This document shows, in pieces, positions 31,142 through 42,061 of a stretch of DNA of 64,000 bases. The notes beneath the pieces are model-generated. The model had not been told where the DNA came from. It saw only the letters and a list, made by a program, of their open reading frames with translations, and searched no databases. Origin of the DNA: Pseudomonadota bacterium (GTDB lineage Bacteria; Pseudomonadota; Alphaproteobacteria; Micavibrionales; Micavibrionaceae); NCBI GenBank assembly GCA_029558635.1, contig JAKQEE010000070.1:1-64000 (forward strand), written 5' to 3'. The stretch's first letter is position 1. Each line of letters begins with the position of its first letter. The position numbers and the translations under genes are program-made.

Positions 31142-33123
31142 GAAAACAAATCTTTCGATTCAATCCGGCCTTCCTTGAAGTGGAGGCGTTCCATATGTTC
31201 GCCTTTCTTGCCTGTGTTGAAACTCTCGACAGGACGGAAATATCCCATGACGCGCGTCCAGACATTGGTTGTCTCGCCGCAATGGGGGCAGGTCTCCTGT
31301 TCGCCTTTCAAGTATCCGTGCGTGGTACAGGTCGAAAAAACCGGTGTTACGGTGATATAGGGCATCTGGTAGGTTTCGATGACTTTTTTTACAAAGCGTT
31401 TGCAGGCTTCAGCATCTGAGAGTTGTTCCGACATATAGAGGTGCAGCACCGTTCCGCCTGTATATTTGCATTGGAGTTTGTTTTGCAAATCCAGTGCCTC
31501 GAACGGGTCTTCGGTATGGTGGGCCGGAATTTGCGACGAATTGGTGTAGTAGATATTATCCCCACATCCGGCCTGAAGAATTTTGGGGAATTTCTTTTTA
31601 TCCTCTTTGGCGAAGCGGTAGGTTGTTCCTTCGGCGGGCGTGGCTTCGAGGTTATAGAGATTGCCGGTTTCTTCCTGGTATTCGACCATACGACCGCGCA
31701 TATGATCGAGAATTCCAAGGGCCATATCAATACCTCGTTCATCGGTGATATCGAATTCATCCCCCGTGAAATTACGGATCATTTCGTTCATGCCGTTGAC
31801 GCCGATTGTCGAGAAATGATTTTTGAGGAAGGGCAGATACCGCGCGGTATAAGGATACAGGCCGCGATTATACATGCTCGAAATAAAGGCGCGTTTTTTC
31901 TCTAACGTTGAATGGGATAAATCCATCAGACGGTCGAGTTCGGCCATCATTCCATCCCTATCGCCTTTAAATCTGAAGCCCAGACGCGCCATGTTGATTG
32001 TGACCACGCCGATTGATCCAGTCATTTCGGCGGAGCCGAACAGTCCGTTGCCGCGTTTCAACAACTCGCGCAAATCAAGTTGCAAGCGGCAGCACATGGA
32101 TCGTACTGCACCGGGGGAGTAGGCTTCGGGGTTTCTGACCCGTTCACCTTTTTCGTTTATCATCCATTGGCTTCCGACGAAATTCTGGAAGTAGGAGGAC
32201 CCGACCTTGGCCGAATTTTCGAATATGGCCTGCGCCACTTTGCTGTTCCACTGGAAATCTTCGGTGATATTGACGGTCGGGATCGGGAAGGTGAAGGGTT
32301 GACCAGTGCTGTCGCCCTCGGTCATGACTTCATAATAGGCGATGTCGATCATTTCCATTTCAGGAGCGAAATGTTTGAAGGTCAGGTCTTCGAGCGCGCG
32401 GATGCCCATATCGCGTTGTTGGGCGCGACGCAGCAGATCGTCGTTTTCAACATCTTTGAACAGGTGCAAATCATTTGCCGTGGGGAACTGGTCCTGTAGA
32501 TCTTCGGGGACTGTGATATCGAGTGTGATGTTGGTGAAAGGCGATTGGCCCCAGCGCGCGGGCACATTCAGATTATAGACGAATTGGCGGATCGCTTTTT
32601 TGATTTCGTGGAACGGCAGATTGTCGGCGAATACATAGGGGGCCAGATAGGTATCAAACGAGCTGAAGGCCTGAGCTCCCGCCCATTCAGACTGCAAAAT
32701 CCCCAAGAAGTTTGCCATCTGGCCCAAGGCTTCGCGGAAATGGTGCGGCGGACGGGATGAAACGCGACCATTCACGCCGTTAAAACCTTCGTTCAACAGC
32801 GCGCGCAACGACCAGCCCGCGCAATAGCCTGTCAGACAATCGAGATCATGGATATGCACGTCGGCGTTGCGGTGAGCGAACCCTTCTTCTGGGGCGTAGA
32901 CTTCGTCGAGCCAGTAATTGGCGATGATTTTTCCGGCGACGTTGTTGATCAGTCCCGCATTGGAATAGCCGGTATTGGCGTTGGCCTTGATCCGCCAGTC
33001 GGAGCCGGACACATATTCGGATACGGCTTCGGAGCAATCGACTTTCGTCCCTCCCCTGCGGAGCGTTCCGTGATCCTCTGTGGTATCGGAAATGACAGAA
33101 AGACGGGCGGACGAGGTACTCAT
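31135..33123 (-). CDS. nrdD: Anaerobic class III ribonucleoside-triphosphate reductase
   Basis: From the ATG at 33123 (AGGAG eight bases upstream) the protein has 662 residues. A longer reading to 33198 would run into the NrdR-type box. It reduces NTPs to dNTPs under anaerobic conditions using a glycyl radical, expected at G627 in RVMGYFRPV. The C-terminal zinc site CTTHGY...CPHC has three cysteines and a histidine. nrdG follows with overlap. The operon suggests a facultative or micro-aerobic life. Confidence 0.95.
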   Translation of the reverse strand: MSTSSARLSVISDTTEDHGTLRRGGTKVDCSEAVSEYVSGSDWRIKANANTGYSNAGLINNVAGKIIANYWLDEVYAPEEGFAHRNADVHIHDLDCLTGYCAGWSLRALLNEGFNGVNGRVSSRPPHHFREALGQMANFLGILQSEWAGAQAFSSFDTYLAPYVFADNLPFHEIKKAIRQFVYNLNVPARWGQSPFTNITLDITVPEDLQDQFPTANDLHLFKDVENDDLLRRAQQRDMGIRALEDLTFKHFAPEMEMIDIAYYEVMTEGDSTGQPFTFPIPTVNITEDFQWNSKVAQAIFENSAKVGSSYFQNFVGSQWMINEKGERVRNPEAYSPGAVRSMCCRLQLDLRELLKRGNGLFGSAEMTGSIGVVTINMARLGFRFKGDRDGMMAELDRLMDLSHSTLEKKRAFISSMYNRGLYPYTARYLPFLKNHFSTIGVNGMNEMIRNFTGDEFDITDERGIDMALGILDHMRGRMVEYQEETGNLYNLEATPAEGTTYRFAKEDKKKFPKILQAGCGDNIYYTNSSQIPAHHTEDPFEALDLQNKLQCKYTGGTVLHLYMSEQLSDAEACKRFVKKVIETYQMPYITVTPVFSTCTTHGYLKGEQETCPHCGETTNVWTRVMGYFRPVESFNTGKKGEHMERLHFKEGRIESKDLFSC

Positions 33124-33192
33124 GCAAAAACTCCTGTGGGTTTTAAGGGTGTGGATTTTAGTAGACTCGGGCGCGGGGCCCCTTGGCGTGAA

Positions 33193-33208
33193 ACACAATA
33201 TGTTGTGT
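33193..33208. promoter_or_regulatory. NrdR box upstream of nrdDG
   Basis: ACACAATATGTTGTGT is a near-perfect palindrome matching the NrdR consensus. It covers the probable -10 (33200-33195). A second, weaker palindrome ATCTATAGAT at 33226-33235 is centred 30 bases further upstream, three helical turns away, as expected for the paired boxes of NrdR promoters. Confidence 0.82.
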
Positions 33209-33223
33209 CATAATGAGTGTAAA
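33195..33223 (-). promoter_or_regulatory. Promoter of nrdDG
   Basis: Reading the reverse strand, TTTACA (33223-33218) and TATTGT (33200-33195) are 17 bases apart. The -10 lies inside the NrdR box. Confidence 0.5.
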
Positions 33224-33335
33224 TTATCTATAGATTGATTTTAACCGGCGTTTTGCCGCATGTTTTCCCGCATGGGCCCCGCCCATATTTCAGAAAATCA
33301 CCTCAATTTTTCAAATAAAATCAGTCTTTTTTAGA

Positions 33336-33659
33336 TTAATCTTTTTTCGAACCGGGACCCATCGTGACCTTGAGACCGTCGAGCGCGTCGGACATCAATA
33401 TCTGGCATGACAAACGGGAATTGTCCCCGACGCCGATGGCGTCTTCCATCAGACGGTCTTCTTCGTCTTCGGTTTTGGGATAGAGTTTATCCAGCCATTC
33501 TTCCGCAACATAAACGTGACAGGTTCCGCACAGGCACGCGCCGCCGCATTCGGCTTTGATGGGCAGACCATAATCACGGATAATTTCCATCACGCGCCAA
33601 CCTTCGATGGCTTCGAGTTCGTGTTCGACCCCTTCAAAATCCGTGACATAGAGTTTCAT
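33336..33659 (-). CDS. Adrenodoxin-type 2Fe-2S ferredoxin
   Basis: This 107-residue ferredoxin has cluster ligands C38, C44, C47 and C85 in the pattern CX5CX2CX37C. It transfers single electrons in the cytoplasm, for example to Fe-S assembly or P450-type systems. It starts three bases after the membrane-protein gene and forms a unit with it and the ferredoxin reductase upstream. The partner enzyme is not proved. Confidence 0.93.
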   Translation of the reverse strand: MKLYVTDFEGVEHELEAIEGWRVMEIIRDYGLPIKAECGGACLCGTCHVYVAEEWLDKLYPKTEDEEDRLMEDAIGVGDNSRLSCQILMSDALDGLKVTMGPGSKKD

Positions 33660-33662
33660 TCT

Positions 33663-34579
33663 TTAGTCTCCTTTAGGAAGATCGTTCAACACACCTTTGA
33701 CATGCGGCAGAATCGGTTTCATCGCCCACGCAAATCCAGCCGCTGTCACCAGTGCCACGCAAACTTCAAATACGGACCTGAGCAACAATACAATGAAATA
33801 GCCCAGCGTTTCCCCTGTATCTCCTGCCCCGTTTGTAATATTTATCACCACACGTTCCAGCATGGTTTCAACAAAAATAACCGGCGCCATGCAGCAGAAA
33901 AACAGGATGAGCAAACGGACGGACGGCATAAAGCCCGAGAGGGCCTTCATATAGTCCCTGACCGGCATCAGAACCGCGAAGGGAATGTAAAGCCACATAA
34001 AGCGCGACAGCCAAATGATCGTGGCAATTCCCGCCACCGTTGGAATAAATGTCAGAAAGGCAATCAACATATTTTGAATTTGCATGGAATTGCCGGAGGC
34101 GTCTTGGGTGGCCTCCATATCCCTGACCGCGCTCTGCGCCTGCTCGATTTCCTGAGGCGACGGCATCAATTCCATGATCCCGTAATTGACGGAGTAAGCA
34201 ATCAGCCCCAGAAGAACATACACCAGAACCGAAGCGATGATGCCGCGTGCGCGATTCAGTAATTTGCCGATCACTCTTTCGTCCGGCGCTTCGGGCAGGA
34301 TAACTGGCCAGCGTTCATCCATCAGCAAGGTTCTCAGGAATTGTGCCAGCACCCACCCTTGCGCAAACATCGCGGGCAGCATGATCAATCCCTGACGCAA
34401 TATATTATCTTCGAGATCAAGTGCAAAAATCGCAATCGTGCAGGCAAATTTGATGAAGACCGGAATCGCGGCCAGACGCAAAAGATAGGCACGTTCTTTC
34501 CAGACGCGGTAGTACCCGTATCCGGCGGCGTCCATAATCTCGAATGAAAAACTGGGCTTTGCGTCCGACATGGACAGCA

Positions 34580-34580
<1 letters not shown>
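33663..34580 (-). CDS. Polytopic membrane protein of unknown function
   Basis: This protein of 302-305 residues has about five to six hydrophobic helices (near 35-55, 65-85, 110-135, 170-195, 235-260 and 280-295). It has no motif I recognise. The start may be GTG 34580, which overlaps the FNR stop, or ATG 34571; neither has a strong ribosome binding site. It sits between a ferredoxin-NADP reductase and a ferredoxin, so it may be linked to electron transfer, but this is context only. Confidence 0.75.
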
Positions 34581-35656
<1,076 letters not shown>

Positions 35657-35694
35657 TTACCTTTTGGGAAGGGCTCAATCCGCCGCATACAAAA

Positions 35695-36756
35695 TTATTT
35701 AAAATCAATGCCTTCGCGGGTCAGGATATCGCGGTAAAAGGCCAGATAGGCGTCCACCGTCTGGTCCCTACCGAATTCGTCCTGAAAACGCATGTGTCCT
35801 GCTTCGGCCAGCTTTTCCCCGAGGGACGGATTGTCTTTAAGTGTCTGAATAGCGTGGCGCAGCCCCTCGACATCGTCGATTTCAAAAACCAGAGCATCTT
35901 TACCGTTTTTCACATATTGACGCGGGCCATCGGCGGTGCTGCAGACCAAGGGAGTTTTCTGCGCCCAGGCTTGAGCAAAGCTGTTGCCGAACGGTTCGAA
36001 CCTCGAAGGAACCGCGCAGATATCCGCTGCCTGCAGCAATGCGGCGCGGTCGTTGCGCCAGCCCAGAAAATGAATCCGTTCCGTTACGCCCAGATCGAGT
36101 GCCAGAGCTTTAAGCTCCTGTTCCAACGGGCCTTCGCCAGCCAACCAGACGTGACAGTTTTCCACCTGCGCCGCCGCCTTGATCAGAACATCCAGTCCTT
36201 TGACCTGATGATAACGGGCGAGGCACAGAACCACACATGCATTTTCAGGCGTTTGCAAATCTTTTCTGTTTAATTGTTGATCCGGTTGCTCCATATCCGC
36301 GAAATTATTGATGTGACAGACCCGGTTTTCGGCGATGCCGTTATCCATCAGATAGGTGCGGATGTCGCCCGTGTTTGTTACAAAATAATCGGTGGTACGG
36401 AAATATTTCATGCCGTAATAACCACCCAGACGCGAAACCTTGAGATAGGATTTAGGTTCCGGCGATGCTGGTGTCTTGATGGCCGCGCGCGACATCCACG
36501 TCTGGACGATTTGCGGCTTGTAATCGGCAATGATTTTTTTCAGCTTCCAAGGTGTGTAGATATCCAGAGCACCGCCGAAGGGAAGCGTTTCGACATCCAG
36601 TCCCGCAGAGCGCAGTTTTTTCAGACGGTCCCTGTTGCTGCTTCTGAGGACAATCTTCTGATTCAGACCTTTTTCATGAAAAGCGAGGCATAAATCCTCG
36701 AAGGCTGTCTCGGCGCCGCCATTTGCGGCTCCGGCCATGACCTGCATGATCCTCAT
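35695..36756 (-). CDS. Glycosyltransferase family 4 protein
   Basis: This 353-residue GT4/GT-B enzyme opens MRIMQVMAGAANGGAETAFEDL and has CLARYHQVKGLDVLIKA, WLAGEGPLEQELKALA and SRFEPFGNSFAQAWA, the EX7E-type region for the sugar nucleotide. It probably acts in lipopolysaccharide core or another surface sugar pathway. The start overlaps the stop of the preceding exported-protein gene as ATGA. Substrate unknown. Confidence 0.9.
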   Translation of the reverse strand: MRIMQVMAGAANGGAETAFEDLCLAFHEKGLNQKIVLRSSNRDRLKKLRSAGLDVETLPFGGALDIYTPWKLKKIIADYKPQIVQTWMSRAAIKTPASPEPKSYLKVSRLGGYYGMKYFRTTDYFVTNTGDIRTYLMDNGIAENRVCHINNFADMEQPDQQLNRKDLQTPENACVVLCLARYHQVKGLDVLIKAAAQVENCHVWLAGEGPLEQELKALALDLGVTERIHFLGWRNDRAALLQAADICAVPSRFEPFGNSFAQAWAQKTPLVCSTADGPRQYVKNGKDALVFEIDDVEGLRHAIQTLKDNPSLGEKLAEAGHMRFQDEFGRDQTVDAYLAFYRDILTREGIDFK

Positions 36757-37367
36757 TGTTCTTCCGTCGTATTAAGAGGCTTATCCAGACCCAGTGTTTC
36801 GTTCAGAAGTTTGACCAGTTCCTTCTGCGTGTCACTCATTGTATCTTTCAATTTCAGACATTGGTCCTTTTCCGTGACCGGAACGGATTCCACTCCCTGA
36901 TTGCGATACAGAATGGCTTCATCAAACATTTTGAGATATTTGCGCACGCGGGACGGTGCTGAAAAATCCTGAAGCAAAATCATTTTATCGAGTTTGTTGT
37001 TCGCATCCTTCATCGTCGGACGCAAAGCATCTTTCCATTCACGCAGGCGCTTGTCCATGTCATCCTTGATGTCGGGATTTTTTTTACCGCAGGCATCGAC
37101 GGCGCGCGTGACCGACATCTGGACATCCTCAACGGCGCGAATGGTGCGATAGCTGGTTTCAATGGCGTTGAACTGCAGAGCTTGATTGTCATTCAGGTCT
37201 GCGGTCATGACCTTGGTCGCTTCATCAAGGCGGGTCAGAGGCGTGTCTTCTTTTTTCTGCCCCGCTTCCTTTTTGTCGTCAGCCCACGACGGTGCAGACA
37301 ACAAAAAAAGAAGAGCCCCCCCCAGAAGCGCAACAAGTTTCAGCGATCCGGACGATATTCCGATCAT
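36753..37367 (-). CDS. Exported helical protein of unknown function
   Basis: From the ATG at 37367, which has TAGGAGAAAG upstream, the product has 204 residues: a signal peptide (KLVALLGGALLFLLSAPSWA) and a mainly helical mature part with two cysteines (VDACGKK, KDQCLKL). The longer reading from 37454 would overlap the rne coding end. No family is recognised. It lies between rne and a glycosyltransferase on the same strand, ten bases after rne. Confidence 0.78.
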   Translation of the reverse strand: MIGISSGSLKLVALLGGALLFLLSAPSWADDKKEAGQKKEDTPLTRLDEATKVMTADLNDNQALQFNAIETSYRTIRAVEDVQMSVTRAVDACGKKNPDIKDDMDKRLREWKDALRPTMKDANNKLDKMILLQDFSAPSRVRKYLKMFDEAILYRNQGVESVPVTEKDQCLKLKDTMSDTQKELVKLLNETLGLDKPLNTTEEQ

Positions 37368-37377
37368 ACGCTTTCTC

Positions 37378-40173
37378 CTATTCGATAAGACGATTCCACC
37401 AGCCTTTTTTCTTGCCCGTGTCCGAGGATGGGCCTTCATCAGGCGTTCCGACATCGTTCGACGGCTGTGTATTCACAAAAGTCTGGGCCACAGAGTCATC
37501 GACCGCTACCGGTTCAGCAGCAGGTGCAGATTCAGTTTCTTTTTTAGAGTCGGATCTGCGGGAGCCGAACCGTTTGGCTTCGAACGATTTTTTCTGGGGC
37601 TGAGCAGCGACAGGCGCTTCGGTTTCTTCTGCTGGTGCGATATTTTCTTCCTCGCTATTTTCGGTACGAGGTCTACGTCCGCGACCACCACGACCACCGC
37701 TGCGTCCGCGAGATGCGTCGTCGTCACGATCTCGCGATTTGCCGGAGCGGTTATTGCGACCGCGGCCACGGCGTTTTTCACCCTCATCAGACTCTTCAGA
37801 CGCTTCACCACCCTGCCCTTCGCTTTCTTCGGCGGCATTGCCTGCGGTCTCTGGCGCTTCGCGGATTTCATCTCCCTCTTCGTCATCTTCATCCGCATCG
37901 GACGGAGAGGCTTTCACCGTTTCAAGTTTGTAGCCGGTCGGGGCCAGTTCCTCGTCCACGCGGACAAAGACCTTGAAACCGTAACGGCGCTCTATATCGG
38001 CGAGCATTTCGCGTTTCTGGTTGAGGATATAAAGCGCAATCGCATTTGGCACCGACAAGAACACCTGAGAGGCACGGGCGTGAATACCTTCCTCCTCCAG
38101 TGCGCGCAGTGCCAGAATGGTGGCCGAGTCGACGGTGCGGATATTGCCGACACCTTTACAATGCGGGCATTTTTCGAATTGAGCTTCAGTCAGGCTCGGG
38201 TTCAGACGTTGGCGCGACAGTTCCATCAAACCGAAGGACGAAATCCGTCCAACCTGAATGCGGGCGCGGTCGGTCGAGAGCGCTTCGCGCAGTCTCCGTT
38301 CTACCTTGCCGTTATTGCGGTGTTCTTCCATGTCGATAAAATCGATGACCACCAGACCGCCCAAGTCACGCAGACGCAATTGTCTTGCGACTTCATCGGC
38401 GGCTTCGAGGTTGGTCTTCAGGGCTGTTTCCTCGATATGGCGTTCCTTGGTCGCGCGGCCGGAGTTGACGTCGATCGACACCAAAGCTTCGGTCGGGTTG
38501 ATAACAAGGTATCCACCTGATTTCAGTGTGACAACCGGTTCGCCCATTTCGGCAATCTGGTTTTCGACCTGATAACGGTGGAAGAGCGGAATTTTTTCGT
38601 CTTTATAATGTTTCACTTTTTTGACACTGGACGGCATCAAGAGCTTCATGAAGTCTTTGGCTTGTTTGTGACCGTCGTCGCCTGCAACCTGAATTTCCTC
38701 GACGTCAGAAGCGTAGATATCACGCACGGCGCGTTTGACCAGATTGCTTTCTTCGTACACCAGCGCGGGTGCGGAAGATTGCAAAGTCAGATCGCGGATG
38801 CTGTCCCACAAGCGCATCAGATAATCGAGATCGCGTTTGATTTCATCCTGTTCGCGCTCGACACCGGCAGTGCGCAGGATCACCGACATGCCGTCAGGTG
38901 TTCCCAATTCGCGGAGGATTTCACGCATGCGTTTGCGTTCGGCAAAGCTCGCGATTTTGCGGGAGACCCCGCCGCCGCGCGGGCTGTTGGGCATCAGGAC
39001 GCAATAACGGCCCGGCAGAGACAAATAAGATGTGACGGCAGCGCCTTTGTTGCCGCGTTCTTCCTTTTGCACCTGGATCAGCATGATCTGGCCGCGTTTG
39101 ATGACTTCCTGAATTTTGTAGTTGCGATGAAGCGACGGGCGGAATGGTTGATCGCTCTCGACTCCTTCGCCGCCCAGAATTTCAACCGAGCGGTTTTTCA
39201 TCGGACGACGACCACCGCGACCGCCATTGTTGTTGCGGCCACGTCCGCGCGAGAAGCGTCCGCGACGACCGTTGCGGTGTTTTTCACGTGCTTCCTCTTC
39301 GGCAGCCAGCGCCAATTCATGATCGACTTCTTCGTTGTCAGCATGGAAAGCCACCCAGACCGAGCGCTTTTTCACGCCGTTCTCGGAATGGCGGTAATGA
39401 AGGCGGACACGCACGACATCTTCGCGGGCTTTAGCCGCTTCTTCAATCTTGATCGCCAGATCCTGATCGAAGGCCAACGATTCTTTTTCATCGGTTGCCA
39501 GAATTTCAAGTGTTTCAGGATTGATTTCCGTGACACCGCGATAAACGAATTTGTGATGAACGGCCGGTTTTTCTTCACCCTCTTCGTTCCCCTCACCTTC
39601 CTCGGCGGATTCCTCCTGGGTTTCAGCGCCGGATTCTTCATCTTCCGACTCTTCTTCGTCGTCTTCGGATTCTTCTTCGGCTTCAGCTCCCAGTGTTACG
39701 ATTTCTGCATCAGCCGGAGTGCCTACGATTTCAGGAAGACCTTCGCCCTCTTCGGCCTGCTCCTCTTCAGCGGAAGATTCTTCTTCGCCTTGTTGTGATT
39801 TTTTGGCTTTTGCCGCTGCTTCGGCCGCCAGAGCCGCTTCTTCTTCGGCGATGGCCGCTTCTTCTGCTGCTATTGCAGCTTCGTATTCCGCCTGTTGTGC
39901 AGCCACAAGTGCTTCACGGTCGGCAATTGGGATACGGAAATAATCAGGGTGAATTTCCGAGAACGGCAAAAACCCGTGGCGGTTACCGCCAAAATTCACA
40001 AAGGCGGCCTGCAAGGACGGTTCAACCCGCGTGACCTTGGCAAGAAAAATGCTGCCCTTTAATTGTTTTCTCAGCTTGCTTTCGTAGTCAAATTCAACAA
40101 GTCTGTTTCCATCTACGACGGCAACGCGCGTCTCTTCGGCGTGCGTTGCATCGATCAACATCCGTTTTGGCAT
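37378..40173 (-). CDS. rne: Ribonuclease E/G
   Basis: From MPKRMLIDATHAEETRVAV at 40173 the protein has 931 residues. The S1 domain begins GSIFLAKVTRVEPSLQAAFV and is split by a long acidic insertion rich in Glu/Ala (about residues 90-240), as in alphaproteobacterial RNase E. A catalytic core (VSIDVNSGRATKERHIEETA, with DFIDME), the Zn-link CPHCKG and an Arg-rich, disordered C-terminal scaffold follow. It cuts AU-rich single-stranded RNA and anchors the degradosome. A GTG start at 40257 is less likely. Confidence 0.95.
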   Translation of the reverse strand: MPKRMLIDATHAEETRVAVVDGNRLVEFDYESKLRKQLKGSIFLAKVTRVEPSLQAAFVNFGGNRHGFLPFSEIHPDYFRIPIADREALVAAQQAEYEAAIAAEEAAIAEEEAALAAEAAAKAKKSQQGEEESSAEEEQAEEGEGLPEIVGTPADAEIVTLGAEAEEESEDDEEESEDEESGAETQEESAEEGEGNEEGEEKPAVHHKFVYRGVTEINPETLEILATDEKESLAFDQDLAIKIEEAAKAREDVVRVRLHYRHSENGVKKRSVWVAFHADNEEVDHELALAAEEEAREKHRNGRRGRFSRGRGRNNNGGRGGRRPMKNRSVEILGGEGVESDQPFRPSLHRNYKIQEVIKRGQIMLIQVQKEERGNKGAAVTSYLSLPGRYCVLMPNSPRGGGVSRKIASFAERKRMREILRELGTPDGMSVILRTAGVEREQDEIKRDLDYLMRLWDSIRDLTLQSSAPALVYEESNLVKRAVRDIYASDVEEIQVAGDDGHKQAKDFMKLLMPSSVKKVKHYKDEKIPLFHRYQVENQIAEMGEPVVTLKSGGYLVINPTEALVSIDVNSGRATKERHIEETALKTNLEAADEVARQLRLRDLGGLVVIDFIDMEEHRNNGKVERRLREALSTDRARIQVGRISSFGLMELSRQRLNPSLTEAQFEKCPHCKGVGNIRTVDSATILALRALEEEGIHARASQVFLSVPNAIALYILNQKREMLADIERRYGFKVFVRVDEELAPTGYKLETVKASPSDADEDDEEGDEIREAPETAGNAAEESEGQGGEASEESDEGEKRRGRGRNNRSGKSRDRDDDASRGRSGGRGGRGRRPRTENSEEENIAPAEETEAPVAAQPQKKSFEAKRFGSRRSDSKKETESAPAAEPVAVDDSVAQTFVNTQPSNDVGTPDEGPSSDTGKKKGWWNRLIE

Positions 40174-40690
40174 AGTAATTGTAACTCCCGGTACGGCGTA
40201 CGGGCGCGCAGCAGTCTTTAATGCGACGGATAAAGACAGTGCGGGCACTGGCCGCACATCTCAATGATTTAAACTATCGTCCTGAATTTGGCCTTTTTCT
40301 TCAGTCTGTTAGAGAAGGCAGGGTCTTCGCGTTACTTACCCTTTTTTCTCTCCAGATGGGCCAGAAAGCCAATTTCTCAGGACTTTCCTACCTTACGCCA
40401 GTGCTAGCGAAACCTTTCATCGATTCAAACGCGTGCTAAAACTCCGGCGGTCGCAAAATGACATTATATGGGTTGAGATGTTTTAACAATCAAAAAATGT
40501 AAATTTCAGCTATTCCGTGCTTTATGCACCCCTTCCATTTTTGTGATTATGCAAATCTACTGCGAATCGCCTGCCTGTGAGGTCTGCAAGATCGGAGTTT
40601 TCATTTTCCAAGGCGATGTATTAGAGTGATTCTTATTAAATCAATCCGCCCCGACCATTCGGCTTCGAGGCTTTTGTTTGTGCTTGCCCT
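40174..40690. other. Divergent intergenic region between rne and the amidase gene
   Basis: This 517-base stretch has no convincing gene; a 72-codon open frame at 40221-40439 is not protein-like. On the rne side are a hairpin at 40191-40209 (CCCG/CGGG with TAC/GTA) and another at 40239-40257 (GTGCGG/CCGCAC), within the probable rne leader. Long rne leaders with stems are known to mediate autoregulation in E. coli. Both promoters should lie in the A/T-rich part at about 40440-40630. Confidence 0.55.
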
Positions 40691-41950
40691 ATGATTCGTC
40701 CTGTCCGCTCTGTTTTTCTTTCTCTTTTGTTCCTGGTGCTGCTGGCCGCGGTCCAGAGCGCCTTTGCGCTGGATATCAAATCCGTCAGGTTCGGTGCACA
40801 TCCAGACAAGCAACGCGCCGTGATCGAACTGACTGCGCCGACCCAATTTCGCGCCTTTATTCTCGGTGGTCCCAACCGGATCGTGATTGATATGGATGAC
40901 TTCGCATGGAAGGCCGGAACCATTCCCCACGCGCAAGGCGTGTCGGTCAGCGACGTGCGATTCGGCTCTCTCGGTGGTGGCAAGGGACGGTTGGTGTTTG
41001 AAACCAATTCCCCCGTGATGATCCAGTCCGCTTTTCTTCTCCCTAAACAGGGCAGTCAACCGGACCGGTTGGTTGTCGATTTTCAAGCCACCAGCGCGAC
41101 CATCTCTTCCGAGGCCGGATCGCAGGTGATGGGCAATATGCGCGCCTCAGCCCCCGAACAATCATTCGACATTGCATCGGCCTCAATCGGCGGCATTCCA
41201 TTGCCACCGCGCAAAGGACAGGTTTCTCCGCCTGCCCGTTCGCAAACCTTTATTCCTCCTGCCCAAAAACCTCTTGTCATTATTGATGCCGGTCATGGCG
41301 GTCAAGACCCCGGTGCGCGCGGGGCCAACGGCATGTATGAGAAAACCATCGTTCTGGCTGTGGCACACGAGTTGCGCAAACAATTGGAAGATAGCGGCAA
41401 ATACCGTGTGAAGATGACCCGCGAAAGCGATGTCTTTATTCCGCTTCGCGGGCGTGTGAATTTTGCGCGCAAAAATAAAGGTGATCTGTTTATCTCTCTT
41501 CACGCCGACTCGATCCGGGATTCGAACGTAACCGGAGCTTCGGTTTACACGCTGTCCGACAAGGCTTCGGACAAGGAAACCGAGAAGCTGGCCGAGCGGG
41601 AAAACAAATCCGATCTGATTGCGGGTATTGATTTGTCCCATCAGGAAGATGACGTAGCCAATATCCTGATTGACCTCGCCGCACGCGATACGATGAACCA
41701 ATCAAAATTTCTGGCCAATACCGTCGTTCAGCATTTCCGGACCAACAGCATCAAAACTCTTGAAGGAGCTCACCGATCCGCCGGATTTGCCGTCCTCAAA
41801 GCCATGGATATTCCCTCGATCCTGATCGAGATGGGATATCTGACCAACCGCGGGGAAGTCGAGCGGCTCAGTTCCCCGCAACACCGTCAGAAAATTGCGG
41901 CAACCATCAAGAAATCCATCGACGCGTATTTCCAGAAGACATCCGCATAA
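40691..41950 (+). CDS. amiC: N-acetylmuramoyl-L-alanine amidase (AmiC type)
   Basis: This 419-residue periplasmic enzyme has a signal peptide (1-27), an AMIN domain (about 28-140) and an Amidase_3 domain (195-415) with zinc ligands H202 (IDAGHGGQDPGA), E217 and H271 (SLHADS) and catalytic E380 (ILIEMGYLTN). It cleaves the peptide stems from glycan strands during daughter-cell separation. Such amidases need EnvC/NlpD-type activators. It is divergent from rne. Confidence 0.96.
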   Translation: MIRPVRSVFLSLLFLVLLAAVQSAFALDIKSVRFGAHPDKQRAVIELTAPTQFRAFILGGPNRIVIDMDDFAWKAGTIPHAQGVSVSDVRFGSLGGGKGRLVFETNSPVMIQSAFLLPKQGSQPDRLVVDFQATSATISSEAGSQVMGNMRASAPEQSFDIASASIGGIPLPPRKGQVSPPARSQTFIPPAQKPLVIIDAGHGGQDPGARGANGMYEKTIVLAVAHELRKQLEDSGKYRVKMTRESDVFIPLRGRVNFARKNKGDLFISLHADSIRDSNVTGASVYTLSDKASDKETEKLAERENKSDLIAGIDLSHQEDDVANILIDLAARDTMNQSKFLANTVVQHFRTNSIKTLEGAHRSAGFAVLKAMDIPSILIEMGYLTNRGEVERLSSPQHRQKIAATIKKSIDAYFQKTSA

Positions 41951-42061
41951 TCCCCGCCCCTTCCTTTTTTATAAAAATTTCCGGTTTTGGCAAAATGAGG
42001 GATTGAATCAGCTAAGTTTGTGATTTACCTTGTATCTCTCTCATTCTCTTGGAGGAGATAC

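Noticed and set aside
37186-39798. Long forward frames opposite rne
   Set aside because: They mirror the Glu-, Arg- and Gly-rich parts of RNase E and have no sense of their own.
40221-40439. 72-codon frame upstream of the amidase
   Set aside because: No ribosome binding site, no family resemblance, and it lies in the probable rne leader.
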